The notes: generated by a model from the sequence alone, not told the origin. Positions 48,150 to 59,947 are shown, counted from the stretch's first letter. The stretch is DNA of 64,000 nt from Tethya wilhelma (GCA_964030475.1 CAXIPT010000023.1:251687-315686); one strand, 5' to 3'. Numbers and translations are program-made.

Positions 48150-48525
48150 AATTTCTAGCAGCTAATGAATTATGCATGAGTGTAGAAATTAATGGGGGCC
48201 ATATGGAGGAGGCACTTTTCACCTTGTATCTAGCTAATCAATGAGAGGTGCTATGGCAAAAGCGACTGTACCGGAAGAAACCAAGTTCATTGGTTCAAGA
48301 ATCATCTTCTAAAAGTGAATAGTTTCTGTGAAACGTTGAGCCAAGATAGAATAAGAAGATGGAGAAAATTGGAGGTTTGGCATGTTTGTGTTTGTTACTT
48401 TAGCGATGTTTTTAGGCCATGTTTTTGGGCTCATTAGAAAGAGAAAGAGCTAAACAGTAGCTTTAAAAGCCTTTTAGTGCTAAGCGCTCAGTTTTTGCAG
48501 TCATTCGCGTGAATATTTGTAATGA
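48150..48525 (+). repeat. R-family repeat, 3' half
   Basis: From AGCTAATGAATTATGCATGA to TTATTCGCGTGAATATTTGT-like sequence; the terminal hairpin is missing. Truncated on both sides. Confidence 0.7.
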
Positions 48526-49030
48526 GATAGGCAGCTGCTGTAAAAAATGAATTATTGTTCAGTGTAATTTCGGCTTTAAAGGCTTTTGTTCACAGAATTT
48601 TGGTACAGCACATGCACAGAGAGATCAGCTAAAGCTTCTGATATGCTTGCCTAATTCAAGCGCCCACATAGAGCAGCTTTCTGCTCGTGGGTGTTGCCTC
48701 ACCCTGTATGCGATCGCATACAGGTTATTCTGAGGCTTATCTTAGTTCCTAGAACTTACTCTACCTAGAATCTACCACTTTACTAGCAAGCGCTTACCTC
48801 CACGAGTCCAGTAGCCTTCTCCTGGGTCTTCTTTCCTAGCTACTAGCTTCTCACTAAGTAATTTAACTGGCCACGTGGCTGTTTGTGGTAATATTCTGCA
48901 TGTACTGTACATGATCTAATTATGATACGGAGAGTATATGGACCGCCCATAGTTTACCTAGCAACAACTTTACAACCATTTTTCTAGGAAGCCATGAGTG
49001 GAGGCAGGGCTGCTTGCAACAGCTATATCT

Positions 49031-50324
49031 AGTCTAGTCCTAGACCCCGCCTTTTCCGCCCAGCGAAAAATGGGGGTCTAGAAAAACTGGCACACATTTT
49101 GTGTTCTCTGCTCAAAATCAGGCAGAGCCAATCAGATTGCTTACATGAAGTCATGTGACTATAATGTCACATGACAGAACGTTGATTGTGGAAGTCGCGA
49201 AAAATTGTTGTAAACTGAACAGTCTGCAGAATTTTTGCTTGTGTTTATAAAAGTTTTGAAACCAGTTGAAACTCGAACAACGTGCCACTCAGGGTAGTTA
49301 AGGAGCGGGTAAGTATAGAAATTTGACAATTTCAATATCTCCTTTCAGTTTTCATGTTATGGTTTCAAACTTGATATGCAAGTATAGCTTGTCATTTTGG
49401 ATGTTTGTGCTAAGTTTTATGGTCATGTGATTATGAATATTCGTATAATCCGGCAGAGAAGGAAAAAAATTCGCTGCAAAAAAAGGATTTGTTCCCATGG
49501 TGGTAGAAGGCTGTTGTCATGGTTACACATTCCTCAGGTGATGGACTAATTGATTCCAGCTGCGCATAATGAATAAATGCATAATTAATGAGATATGGTA
49601 ACTTGAATTTTTAATGAAGGTGTGCATTATTTAGAAAATGCTCATATCACATTAATTATTCATTTATTCATTATGCGCAGCTGGAATTAATTAGTACACA
49701 TTATTAACAATATGTAACCATGACAACAGCCCTGTAGCACCATGGGAACAAATCCTCCTTTTGCAAAATATATTTTCTTTAAATTATGAAAGTATTCGTG
49801 GTCATATGACATCATAATTTGGTACGAACATTCAAAATCCAAAGTTATACTTATATGCAAAGTTTGAAACTTAAACATGAAAACTGAAAGGAGATATTCT
49901 AATCTTTAAGTTAATTAGGCCTTACTATTCGTCCCATGCCTTAACATTGACATCGCTGAAGCTAGCGCTTTCATCTCTGAATGGAACAGATAAGAATCTA
50001 TGTTATTACTAAGGCATGAGCTACAGAAATTCAGTAGGTAAGGTTAGCGTGACATTTTGACTTAAAGCACTCGATCTACATGACTTACTGGCTACTCATT
50101 TCTCAACGTATCATGTTCACTATATATAAGTCTCCTGCTTGGACAAAAAAAACTGTGTTGAAACTTGCTCGCGAAAATGCTGTATGATCCGCAAGAGGTC
50201 AGGCTGCACGTGAATCATGACGAAGTTACGAATAATTACATTCCAAGTTTTCACTGAAAGTGTGCAAGTTTTTCTAGACCCCCATTTTTCGCTGGGCGGA
50301 AAAGGCGGGGTCTAGGACTAGACT
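49031..50324. mobile_element. 1294-bp TIR element, 12-bp target duplication, copy 2
   Basis: TIRs of about 58 bases (AGTCTAGTCCTAGACCCCGC at the left, GGGGTCTAGGACTAGACT at the right) with ACAGCTATATCT directly repeated at 49019-49030 and 50325-50336. A 9-12 bp target duplication and long TIRs suggest a Mutator-like (MULE) non-autonomous element. Inside, 49288-49946 is a separate foldback insertion. Confidence 0.7.
49288..49946. mobile_element. 659-bp foldback insertion within the TIR element
   Basis: Two arms of about 280 bases (about 49335-49625 and 49640-49905) pair imperfectly, meeting at the palindrome CCAGCTGCGCATAATGAATA. The third copy of the TIR element (51203-51856) lacks exactly this block, so it behaves as a separate insertion. 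Confidence 0.7.
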
Positions 50325-50515
50325 ACAGCTATATCTGAATAACTACTGTAGCTATGCGCATCAAATTTTGATACGCACTTCCTGAGAAGGCCTAGATATA
50401 TGTGAAATAGCTAACTCAAAATTCGCGGAAATTCCCAAACGTCAGGTTTTCACTTGACAGGTCACATATGCCACAGCTAAAATTGTTTCTGATGGACTTA
50501 CTAGCCCCAAATAGG

Positions 50516-50901
50516 TACCATCTTGTTTGTGTTCTTTTTACGATTTAGCCATTCCTGTATCTCATTACATTTCCAATGTTTTTTTTTACTTGTTTGTTCT
50601 CATTTTTCCATAATTCTACATAGTAAATTTGTGTTGGGTGTGTGTAGTTAGTAGTCTGGCAACTGAGCCAGACTCACTGAGCCAGCTGAGCTGGTAACTT
50701 GATACTGAAGTGAAACACACATCTCAGTCATTTGGAGGCAGGAGCTGTATCATAAGATTTACTTGCCTTTCTATGATAATCAAAGTCCTGATTCATCTCT
50801 TAAGAAGAGCAAGAGCACTCAGGTATCACAAAATAGTTCCAGGGAACTTCAGTGCATTCCAAATAATGCACACTTTTGTGTGTGGAAAGGGTCGTCAATT
50901 C
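50516..50901 (+). repeat. R-family repeat, truncated, duplicate of 23578-23963
   Basis: Same start in the right foldback arm and same sequence as 23578-23963, then cut by the N at 50902. Confidence 0.75.
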
Positions 50902-50902
50902 N
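50902..50902. other. N: probable scaffold join
   Basis: After N the sequence returns to TGAGGCTTATCTTAGTTCCT, the same as 48729 onward, giving an apparent tandem duplication. Confidence 0.65.
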
Positions 50903-51202
50903 TGAGGCTTATCTTAGTTCCTAGAACTTACTCTACCTAGAATCTACCACTTTACTAGCAAGCGCTTACCTCCACGAGTCCAGTAGCCTTCTCCTGGGTC
51001 TTCTTTCCTAGCTAATAGCTTCTCACTAAATAATTTAACTGGCCACGTGGCTGTTTGTGGTAATATTCTGCATGTACTGTACATGATCTAATTATGATAC
51101 GGAGAGTATATGGACCGCCCATAGTTTACCTAGCAACAACTTTACAACCATTTTTCTAGGAAGCCACGAGTGGAGGCAGGGCTGCTTGCAACAGCTATAT
51201 CT

Positions 51203-51856
51203 AGTCTAGTCCTAGACCCCGCCTTTTCCGCCCAGCGAAAAATGGGGGTCTAGAAAAACTGGCACACATTTTGTGTTCTCTGCTCAAAATCAGGCAGAGC
51301 CAATCAGATTGCTTACATGAAGTCATGTGACTATAATGTCACATGACAGAACGTTGATTGTGGAAGTCGCGAAAAATTGTTGTAAACTGAACAGTCTGCA
51401 GAATTTTTGCTTGTGTTTATAAAAGTTTTGAAACCAGTTGAAACTCGAACAACGTGCCATTGACATCGCTGAAGCTAGCGCTTTCATCTCTGAATGGAAC
51501 AGATAAGAATCTATGTTGTTACTAAGGCATGAGCTACGGAAATTCAGTAGGTAAGGTTAGCGTGACATTTTGACTTAAAGCACTCGATCTACATGGCGAA
51601 CATTACTTACTGGCTACTCATTTCTCAACGTATCATGTTCACTATATATAAGTCTCCTGCTTGGACACAAAAAAACTGTGTTGAAACTTGCTCGCGAAAA
51701 TGCTGTATGATCCGCAATAAATTTTTGAGGTCAGGCTGCACGTGAATCATGACGAAGTTACGAATAATTACATTCCAAGTTTTCACTGAAAGTGTGCAAG
51801 TTTTTCTAGACCCCCATTTTTCGCTGGGCGTAAAAGGCGGGGTCTAGGACTAGACT
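51203..51856. mobile_element. TIR element copy 3, without the foldback
   Basis: Same TIRs and the same 12-base flanks (51191-51202 and 51857-51868) as copy 2 but 640 bases shorter. CGTGCCA joins TTGACATCG directly at ~51460. The IS630-like right end is at 51995. 50903-51460 is nearly identical to 48729-49287. Confidence 0.75.
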
Positions 51857-51995
51857 ACAGCTATATCTGAAAAACTGTAGCTATGCGCATCAAATTTTGA
51901 TATGCACTTCCTGAGAAGGCCTAGATATACGTGAAATAGCTAACTCAAAATTTGCGGAAATTCCCAAACGTCAGGTTTTCACTTGACAGGTCACA

Positions 51996-52685
51996 TATGC
52001 CACAGCTAAAATTGTTTCTGATGGACTTACTAGCTAGGCCTATATAGCTACAAACTTTCATAACCTGACTTAAAGATTTATAATACCTAGCTAATAAAAT
52101 AGATAGGCCTAGCTATTATTAGCACAAGTTCTCATTGATTTGAGGGAAGTTACTACCAACAACTGTCAATATATTATATTAGCTATCTATGGTAAAAATT
52201 CGGTCTCCTCTCCACAGTATCGCTACTTGTACAGTATACAAACTGAGCTTCAAAGGACAGATAATCAAAACTTGAAGCGATCCCAGGCCGGACTCACACA
52301 ACTATGACAGTGCATAGATGTCCATGTCAATGAATGTTCTTAATGATCAAAATTGTATGATTCCTGAGGCTCGAAAATTCACCAGCTCGAAGAGAGCAGG
52401 CGAGAAACTTCAAGCTCACATGGTTTTCATGTGACTGCGATTTCTCTCTGACTTCTATTGATTTCTTGGGCAAAGCGTATGAGATTTCCAGTACTGTGGG
52501 CCCGTCGGCACAAAAGCCTCGTATCTCAGAAACTACAGTGTCTTGCTTACACAACCATTTTCAAAATAATTTAGATTCATGAACTTCGGTTTGAACCATA
52601 GAGCGGCCATTCTTCACATTATCCAGTAACAGACAGACGCCCCCACACACAAAACGACTACTGTTGTAGAACACCAACTCCAAAT
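51996..52685. other. Intergenic, nothing recognised
   Basis: AT-rich; no gene or clear repeat beyond the 45-base flank shared with 23533 and 50470. Confidence 0.3.
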
Positions 52686-52689
52686 AGGT

Positions 52690-52985
52690 GCTTCTACTGG
52701 GATAATGGTCTGTCTTATTGTTCTTCCACATTGCTTTTCTGGTGGCTCACTCCAGATCTCATATCTTTCCACCAATATGTCTTCTTCAATGTATCATAAA
52801 TCTTTCTTTCTCTGAAATGCCCTGTAAGTTTTCCCTAGTGAATTCTATTCAGCAGCCTGGCTTGCAGGTATTCCAGTACGACATCTTGCCAGTGTCCCGG
52901 ACTTTCATTATGCATGATCCCATCAATGATCTTGTACTGGTCTTGTTCATTGATTAACTTCTTGGCCAATCTTACCTCTTACCTA
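52690..52985 (-). pseudogene. Retrotransposon integrase zinc-binding (H2C2) remnant
   Basis: On the minus strand one frame reads LAKKLINEQDQYKIIDGIMH, then LLNRIH, a stop, GKLTGHFRERKIYDTLKKTY and WWKDM. The pattern of IIDGI..., H, GHF...T...YWW..M is the zinc-binding N-terminal domain of Ty3/gypsy-type integrases. One stop lies between the two His residues, and further stops follow after about 15 residues. No RT or catalytic core is seen nearby. A small decayed fragment. Confidence 0.5.
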
Positions 52986-52989
52986 GATT

Positions 52990-53785
52990 CTAGTCGACTG
53001 ACCAACTTTTGTTCTCTGGAAAAGTTGCTACAAAATATATAGCATCTGGGCAGAGTTATAAAATTTGAAGCTCAGCAAAAGGTAAGTATGTACTTTGAGA
53101 CAGTATGTAGACCGCACTAGTGAATATTGTCCAGTAATGTCCCCCCCCCCTAGCCCCCCAAAAGGGCATAAACCAGTCTCAAGACTTTGCATGGGCCTGG
53201 GGATGAGACTACACTTTTGCCAGCAGCAGTGCGGCATGTGCACCACCTTAGCTCTGCCAATTATGCCGGATTGCAGTATGCAGACCTACCCTTGTAAGTC
53301 ACTGACTGTACAACCTTCTCAAATACAGATAATCAGAGCGAAGTTACACTCAGTGATATCAGTGGCAAGATTGGGAGGCACATGCACTGCAGTTTAGCCT
53401 ACACACTACATGCTAGCGCTGGGGATATGAGTTAATTCCGGCCTCTATAGATGAGCCTTAAAATGGGGCTATTTATGCTGCATGCAGGTGGTGTTGAAGA
53501 AGCTTGAAAGGCCTGAGGGGGCCAACAGTGAACGGACACAAGGTTGTAGAGAATTTGCATATTGAAAGCAAGTGATTGAGCTAGCTATTATTCTTGACCC
53601 TGATGGGGCTAATTTTTGTTGCTTTGACCCCTTAATTGCATCTAGATCCCATTCGCTGGTTTTGATATAGCTGGTATGGTCGTCACTGTTACCAGTTGTG
53701 CCTTTACTTTGGAGAAGTGCCACTAGCTAGCTCTGATGACAAAATAATGTTAACGTGTATGCTTATGGAAGTATAAAACAACAGC
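52990..53785. other. Intergenic, nothing recognised
   Basis: Mixed-composition sequence with a C-rich run (53140-53160). Reading frames here show no domain. Confidence 0.3.
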
Positions 53786-53789
53786 ATGA

Positions 53790-54643
53790 ATATAAGTACA
53801 AAAAACATTAGAAATATATTGCAAACATAGGAGTGGCCAAATCGTAAAAAAATGAGCAAAAATGATAGGACTTGAATGGTTGTCAGACTGAGCAAGGAGT
53901 TCATTTCACTGTGTCACATATGTTCATATTCCTACTCAACTGAGCTCAATGACATTGTAGACACAGGAATGAACTCGCTCAATCTGACAACCATTCAAGT
54001 CCTATCTTGTTTGCTCACTTTTTTACAATTTGGCCATTCCTATGTTTGCATTACATTTCTAATGTTTTTTTGTACTTGTTTGTTCTATTTTTTCCCCAAA
54101 TAATTGTTTATAATATCAGTGGGGACAGTCTTCTGAGTCTCACAGAGCTACAGAGCTTGGGCACTATATGACTTAATTGCTTGCAATGGATTCCAAATAA
54201 CGCACACTTTATATGGAAAGGGTCGTTAGGCTAGCTAATTATGAATAATGCATGAGTTTAGAAATTAATGGCTGCCATTTGGAGAAGGCGCTTTTCGCCT
54301 TGTATCTAGTGACTCAATGAGAGGCACAAAAAACCAATGGCAAAAGCGATTGAAGACATAGAAACCAAGTTTGTTCGTTCAAGAATCAGCTTCTAAAAGT
54401 TAATGGTCTTTAAGATATGGTGTGAGAAGATAGAAGAAGAATAAGAAGAAGATGGAGAAATTTAGAGGTTTGGCATATTTTATTTTGGTACTTTAGCGAT
54501 GGTTTTAGGCCATGTTTTTGGGCTCATTAGAAAGAGTAAATATTAGCTTAAGAAGCCTTTTAGTGCCAAGCGCTCAGTTATTGCAGATTTATTTGCGTGA
54601 ATATTTGTATTGCGCTAATGGGCCATCTGTGCCATTCCTATGT
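53790..54643 (+). repeat. R-family repeat, terminal hairpin missing
   Basis: Foldback hairpin 53793-54085 of the GCAAACATAGG subtype shared only with 4645, then a shortened body ending GTGCCATTCCTATGT at ~54643, where the CCCAGTAC hairpin should follow. Confidence 0.8.
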
Positions 54644-55440
54644 TGATGGCACTGTCAGGCCAGAAAGCTAATGTGACTGAAAAGTCACTGACCTTTAACC
54701 CCAAGTTTGACCCTCAGAAGGACCCTCCATTCACTCTATCTGTAGGGTCTAGGGCTATCTCCAAAAGAGCCAATTAAGACCAGACATCCACTGATTTGAA
54801 TGTGACCTATTCACTTCTACTGCAGTTTGGCTCTCTCGAACTAACCCATCTCTCAGTGGCCGACTGTGCTCATCCTGATAACTCCATCCAGATTGTGACA
54901 AATGAGCCCACATCATGGAGCTGCTCCTATCGTTTGATATGACTCCTTTACCTGTAGCCGGATATCACTATTTAGTATTTCCAGGTTTCAAAACTTTTTT
55001 GGATGCAGCAAATTAAGACAGAGCAGCAAAAGGACAGACTAGATAGCATTAGCTAATAATATGAGTGTCTCTGATTGAACACATGCACGCACACAAAAAA
55101 ATACTGTAGAATAAATAAAAGTGGAGAATAAACAACAGGTGATTCATGGCGGGTAAGGCTGGTTTTTAAAAGTGTTTAGGGTTGGGCTATTGACAATGTG
55201 ACTGGGTAATGCTGGGATTAAACTAAATAATGAAAGGCACCATATGCATGGTGCACGACCCTCGGCGTATATACACTGTAATAAATGCAATACAATATTT
55301 ATTGCATGCATTATTCACAAGCTATATTGCTGCAGAGTTTGCAAAACACAAGCGTATGTATGGCACGCCAAGTGTAACAGTGGGAATCTCAAGACGTCAT
55401 CACATGTTTGTGNCTGTAGGATTATGGTGATAACTGTAAT
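54644..55440. other. Possible coding remnant and spacer
   Basis: 54648-54960 reads in one frame with a single stop (MALSGQKANVTEKSLTFNPK, then FGSLELTHLSVADCAH), which may be a decayed exon of unknown type. The rest shows no gene. An N lies at 55413. Confidence 0.2.
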
Positions 55441-55487
55441 ACTGCTGCTATCCTAAAGAAAGGTAATTAAGATTTGGTGGACATTAT

Positions 55488-56575
55488 TTGGAAATAATCA
55501 GTGTCCTTATTTCCAGCACTATGTTTATTCCTTATTTAGCTGAAGATGACCGCAATACTTTCTTTGAGACACTTCCGACTAGGTATGGATTCAGGCACAC
55601 TGTTGATCGTTCTAAAATCTTCGAGTCGGTTACTTCTCTCTACTCAACTAATACCCAAAATCTGATTTTGGAGTATCCTATGAGGGTACATTTTGAAGGT
55701 TAAAGGGCAGTAGACCAAGGAGGTGTTTTAAGAGAGATGTATTCAGCATTCTTTGAGGAGTTGTACTGCAGAATGTTTGATGGCAATGTCCTTTTAACAC
55801 CAGTTGTGCACCCACAGGTAGACCTGTCTATTTTCCCTATTGTCGGCCACATCATCTCTCACAGCTATCTTTTGTGTGGAGTACTGCCTATGAGAATTGC
55901 TCTTCCCACGCTTATTCGTTGCCTCCTTGGTGGAAACGCAATGGTACCTGATACGGTAATGATCACCACATTCATTGACAGTTTGTGTACTCATGAGGCA
56001 CAAGTTGTACAAGAGGCTTTAAGTATGTGAAACGGGATTATAGATCATTTCCATCTGAAGTTTCTACCGGCATTAAATCGGTTGTAAGTCAATTTGGCAG
56101 CAGGTCTATTCGAGTTCCAGGTAACTTAAAACAGATGCTATTGCAATTGTCTTCACCTTGAAGCCTGCAGCAGTAGTGACTGCTATAAATAGTGGGGTAC
56201 CAGCTGAACATCTTCAATTTTGGCAGAACCAGGGTGTTGATCATGTGGTTTCATTGTACTATGCAATGTGTGCATCACCACGTAAGGTTTTGGAATGTTA
56301 GAGGATTGTCAGGGAGAGAACACCAGCTAACAACGTGTGACTTGCGGCAGTATGTTGGTAGTATGGGGACGGAAGACTTGCGGTCATTCTTGAGATTCTG
56401 TACTGGTAGTACTGTGTGCACTGGAACAAAGCTAAATGTGTCGTTCAATACTTTGGATGGCTTGGCACGACGACCCATTGCCCATACTTGTGATCCGTGT
56501 CTGGAGTTGTCTTGTATGTATGTAACTTATCCTGAATTTGTGAATGAGTTCCGGTTGTGCCTCAATGATGAATAA
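55488..56575 (+). pseudogene. HECT-domain gene, N- and C-lobe, broken
   Basis: From about 55520 the frame gives FIPYLAEDDRNTFFETLPTR and LEYPMRVHFEG, a TAA (55701-55703), then VDQGGVLREMYSAFFEELYC and PVVHPQVDLSIFPIVGHIIS to ~56020. After shifts come RSIRVPGNLKQMLLQL (~56120), GVPAEHLQFW (~56200) and, in a third frame, RQYVGSMGTEDLRSFLRFCT, then RRPIAHTCDPCLEL and a stop at 56575. This is a complete HECT path: GG.LRE in the N-lobe, RVP..LKQ..., LR.FLRF.TGS and the C-lobe THTC-type catalytic Cys. HECT ligases pass ubiquitin through that Cys. One stop and at least two frameshifts make this a pseudogene, unless unannotated introns repair the frame. It converges on the integrase gene 1.13 kb away. 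Confidence 0.65.
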
Positions 56576-57706
56576 GCTTGGATCATGGACGCTATGTAGT
56601 ATACTGGTATATAGCTTAATTAATATAGTGACATGGTATAACTTTGATTGTATAAAATTAATTTTTGCTTAATTCGTGTATGCTTTCAGTTCTAATATAT
56701 ACAGTTTTGGACTCCTGGTTTGGTAACAATAAATATTATGCATGCTCTTGATATGCCTTATAATTATTAATTATTATTGTCACTTCATCATTAATTGGGG
56801 TAACAATGCATGTGTATGCACTTATGATCATTACTGTTAATAACTTAGGATAACAATAAGTAGGCTCATGCAGCTCTGTATGCGTATATATGTGCCGAAA
56901 TTGAGACATATATATATGCCTTATATATGTGCCGAAATTGAGACATGCCTTGTTTCAATACTTTGCCCATTCCTACACTACTAATTTTTTTTGAAATTTT
57001 TATTACTTGTTCTAACATTATGTAGTTACCTACTAACTAACTACTTGACTACTTGAGCACAGTTTCCAGAGAACCATGTAGAAGTGTTTGGCCAACTAGT
57101 ACTTTCATTGACTTCACCAAGTATAAGTTCTTTTAGCATAATATATACATACATGCATGCATGAGCTTGCCAAGTTTTTACACACTCAGCCAGAGGGTTA
57201 GCTATAATGGATATTATCATGTATAAGCTGTAAGATACAGCTATCATGTAATACCTTAAACAGTTAAAACTTAATATTGATCAATGTCATACTATAAATT
57301 ATCATTGATAAGGTCATTTATAGACCTGTATAGTAATGGAAATGTTAACACTCTTATTATAGTTTGATGAGCCGGTTTTTTTTATCACTAATAGCCAGTC
57401 CATTTATACACTCCATTTCAGAAATATGAGGATTATTGTTGTATTTAAGTGTGTGCATGCTAGCACAGGTGCATGCATAATATTATTATTATCTCTTAGT
57501 AACAACAACCAAAAAATTGATATAATACAATTGAAAACTAATACCTCTGTGTGCACATGCATGCATGACACACATAATTATGCTAAGAGGTGAAATTGAA
57601 ACACATGACATTGTCACATTGCTTAATTGAGTGTTTTACTAATTAAAATTAATAATAAGATTTATAATTAAGTCACATGGATGCAGTGATACGATTGACA
57701 ATGGTC
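56576..57706. other. Convergent intergenic region
   Basis: AT-rich gap between the 3' ends of the HECT and integrase genes. A short tandem repeat (ATATGTGCCGAAATTGAGAC, twice) lies at 56889-56944, and there are several ATGCATGC runs. No gene seen. Confidence 0.35.
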
Positions 57707-59093
57707 TTACATTTGAGTTAATGAGCCACTTTGTTGCCACTGAAGTAAGATCTGAGTTGTCCTTTCGTAGAGATCGATGGCATAATTGTCACTAATACTA
57801 AGTGGATCAACATTTAGAAGTAGAAACTCTTCCTGTTCTGGTGATAATCTGATTTTTGACTGAGGGACTACAACTTTTTCACTCTCGCCATTTTCTGAAA
57901 CAACTATTTCACTCTCTGAATCAGTATCATATTCTCCATAAGAGTCATTTACTGCACTGAAAAAATCCATAGCACACAAACATGACTCATACAGATGTAA
58001 GCAACCAGACACATACAGCTGTCGAGGTGACATGTGTTGAGAAGTTCGTATTCCATGATTATTCCAGGCAGTACAGAATGTGTCAAGTGCTTTATTGATT
58101 CTTGGCAAATACACAAAATGCAGTGAAAACATGTGGATCTCATCAAGAGGGTCTAACAGAGAATGGTGTTCTAGATAATAGAAGAGTTGGTAGAACAATT
58201 TTGTAACACTTGCATGTACATCTCGCCACAACTGTTCAATTCGTTGGTTGTGTGTAGAGGAACCTGTAATGACACTATTTCTGTGTAATCCACGGTGCTG
58301 TAACATATGCCTAGCAACGTCATAGTTTTGTTTTCCATAATCACATCTGATTCGAGAAGGCAAACCGAATTCTTGCACAGCTGTCAAAAACCCATTGTAA
58401 ACTGTTGTTGCTTTGTTATTTGTGCTACATCTAAGGTAGGTTACCATTCGACTATATCCATCGATACAACCGTGGGTAACAAAACACCAACGGACAAGCT
58501 TGTGATGACCATCTGCTTTAAACAATGCATATGACTGTATCAATCACAATCATGAACCATGCAGCAGCTAATTTACACTCACCAAGGTGCCAAAAGCTGT
58601 TTGGGCCTGGGACAGAGTATGGTCTTCGAGGTTGAAGATTTTTCTTCCACCAGAGTGGTGTGTTGATTGAATCTATCTGATGAATACAACGGCGAACACG
58701 TTTACAAGACACTTGATACCCTCTTCCTTTGAGGGCTCCCATTACAACAGATTCCCCTATATATGGCAATTCTCCCTTTAGTTCTCGCAAGACCTCTTCA
58801 AGTTCATCATCGTCAACATTTTCTTCTGTATCATTCAGCATGCCACATTCTTGCCTTCTCCTATAAATAGTCATACGAGACACACCCAAAAGTGAAGCTA
58901 TACTGCTCCAATTAAATGATAAAGAATGAAGATATTCCAATTGCTTCGGTGAGATACGAAACTTTGGCCTTCCCCTGTGTTCATTGTGGCTCAAAGGAGC
59001 ACTATACTGTGCAGAGTGGGTCTTAGTGGCATGTTGATATTCACTCCACAATGCATATAGCGTGGAAAAGATCCCTTTCAACTCACTCAACAT
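57707..59093 (-). CDS. Integrase-core (DDE) protein with N-terminal HTH, two exons
   Basis: Exon 1 is 59093-58583 and exon 2 is 58512-57707, joined across a 70-base GT-AG intron (58582-58513) to 438 residues. Residues ~41-82 hold GRPKFRISPKQLEYL and a helix-turn-helix (WSSIASLLGVSRMTIYRRR). An acidic linker follows, then RRPYSVPGPNSFWHL-DGHHKL, the start of an rve-type catalytic core. D171 (DGHHKL), D228 (RCDYGKQ) and E263 (NQRIEQLWRDV) give DD34E spacing, so the triad is intact. The tail (~380-438) is acidic and ends LLQWQQSGSLTQ. This family (integrase core domain, widespread in sponges, cnidarians and fish) is related to retroviral and Ginger-type integrases. Its element is not described here; no TIR or LTR is evident. 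The first ATG was chosen because no in-frame ATG lies upstream before a stop. It is the only uninterrupted TE-type enzyme in the window. Confidence 0.85.
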
Positions 59094-59153
59094 AGATACA
59101 ATGTGGTTAACTTCTGAATTTTCTTGATTTTGGTTATCAACTCAGGTACATTA

Positions 59154-59947
59154 AGGACTGGGACCACGAATTATTGCTGAGTCAGCAAAAACGGCGCGCG
59201 CCCCGTAAGGATCTATAGTACACGCCCTTTTTTGTCATATGATCATTGCGTGACTGTTCATTTATTGACTCGTTTAGAAAAGAAAGTGAGCTGCCTGTGA
59301 AAGTTTGTGAGAGGTATTTTTAGTTCTGCTGCTAATTTAGCTTCTTTTTGCTAGTTATTTCTAAGCTATCGCTCATATTGGTATGTACAGTGTTTGTAGT
59401 GATCACGTGGTCTTGAGATGACATGGCAAGTAGCCTCACTAAGTCAAGAATCTTTGAACGGAATTCTTACGACGCTTGTGAAGGTCAGTAAATGAGGTAA
59501 GTATGATCTAAACTAGGCTGTAAACAAGAATATTTCTTTACTTTTCAGAAAATAAACATAGCTACGCTCGTACAGCGCAAAATATGTTAATTAGCTTCAT
59601 AAAAAAACAACTTTTTGTCTCATAATTGGCATTCTGTGTATTTTTAGCTAAAACGCAGTAGAGGCTATTGTCCACATTAACTGCAGAGTCTGCTGAGCAC
59701 AGTGAAACCGCTCTAGCTTAGGCGCTTATATTCCGTGTTGTGTAAATTTGCCTATCGACCTCCATCGCTTTATAGTGCCACACCCACTCATCCTTGTGGT
59801 AGGCGTGGCTAATTAAATCAATTTTCTAATTATTAAACATTCCCATTTCATATAATGTTTGAAAGAAGTCTAAATAATGTATATATTTTCTGGTATAGCA
59901 CCATGAATAACCACCTTGATGTCAAAATTTTAGCTGGTCCCAGTCCT
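59154..59947. mobile_element. 794-bp TA-flanked MITE
   Basis: Ends are AGGACTGGGACCA (59154) and TGGTCCCAGTCCT (to 59947), with TA on each side. The interior is GC-poor, without coding. It begins 60 bases upstream of the integrase start and may have replaced part of its promoter. Confidence 0.6.

Larger units (their letters stand above)
48730..50466. mobile_element. IS630-like copy 2 with nested TIR element
   Basis: The right part of an IS630-like element (right end at 50466 next to TA); the left end is lost. It carries the nested TIR element 49031-50324. 49147-50901 is colinear with 22209-23963; the only difference I noticed is a T/C change near 50372. Confidence 0.7.

Noticed and set aside
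53095..53397. Plus-strand open frame of about 100 codons
   Set aside because: It includes a poly-C run and has no recognisable domain or intron structure.
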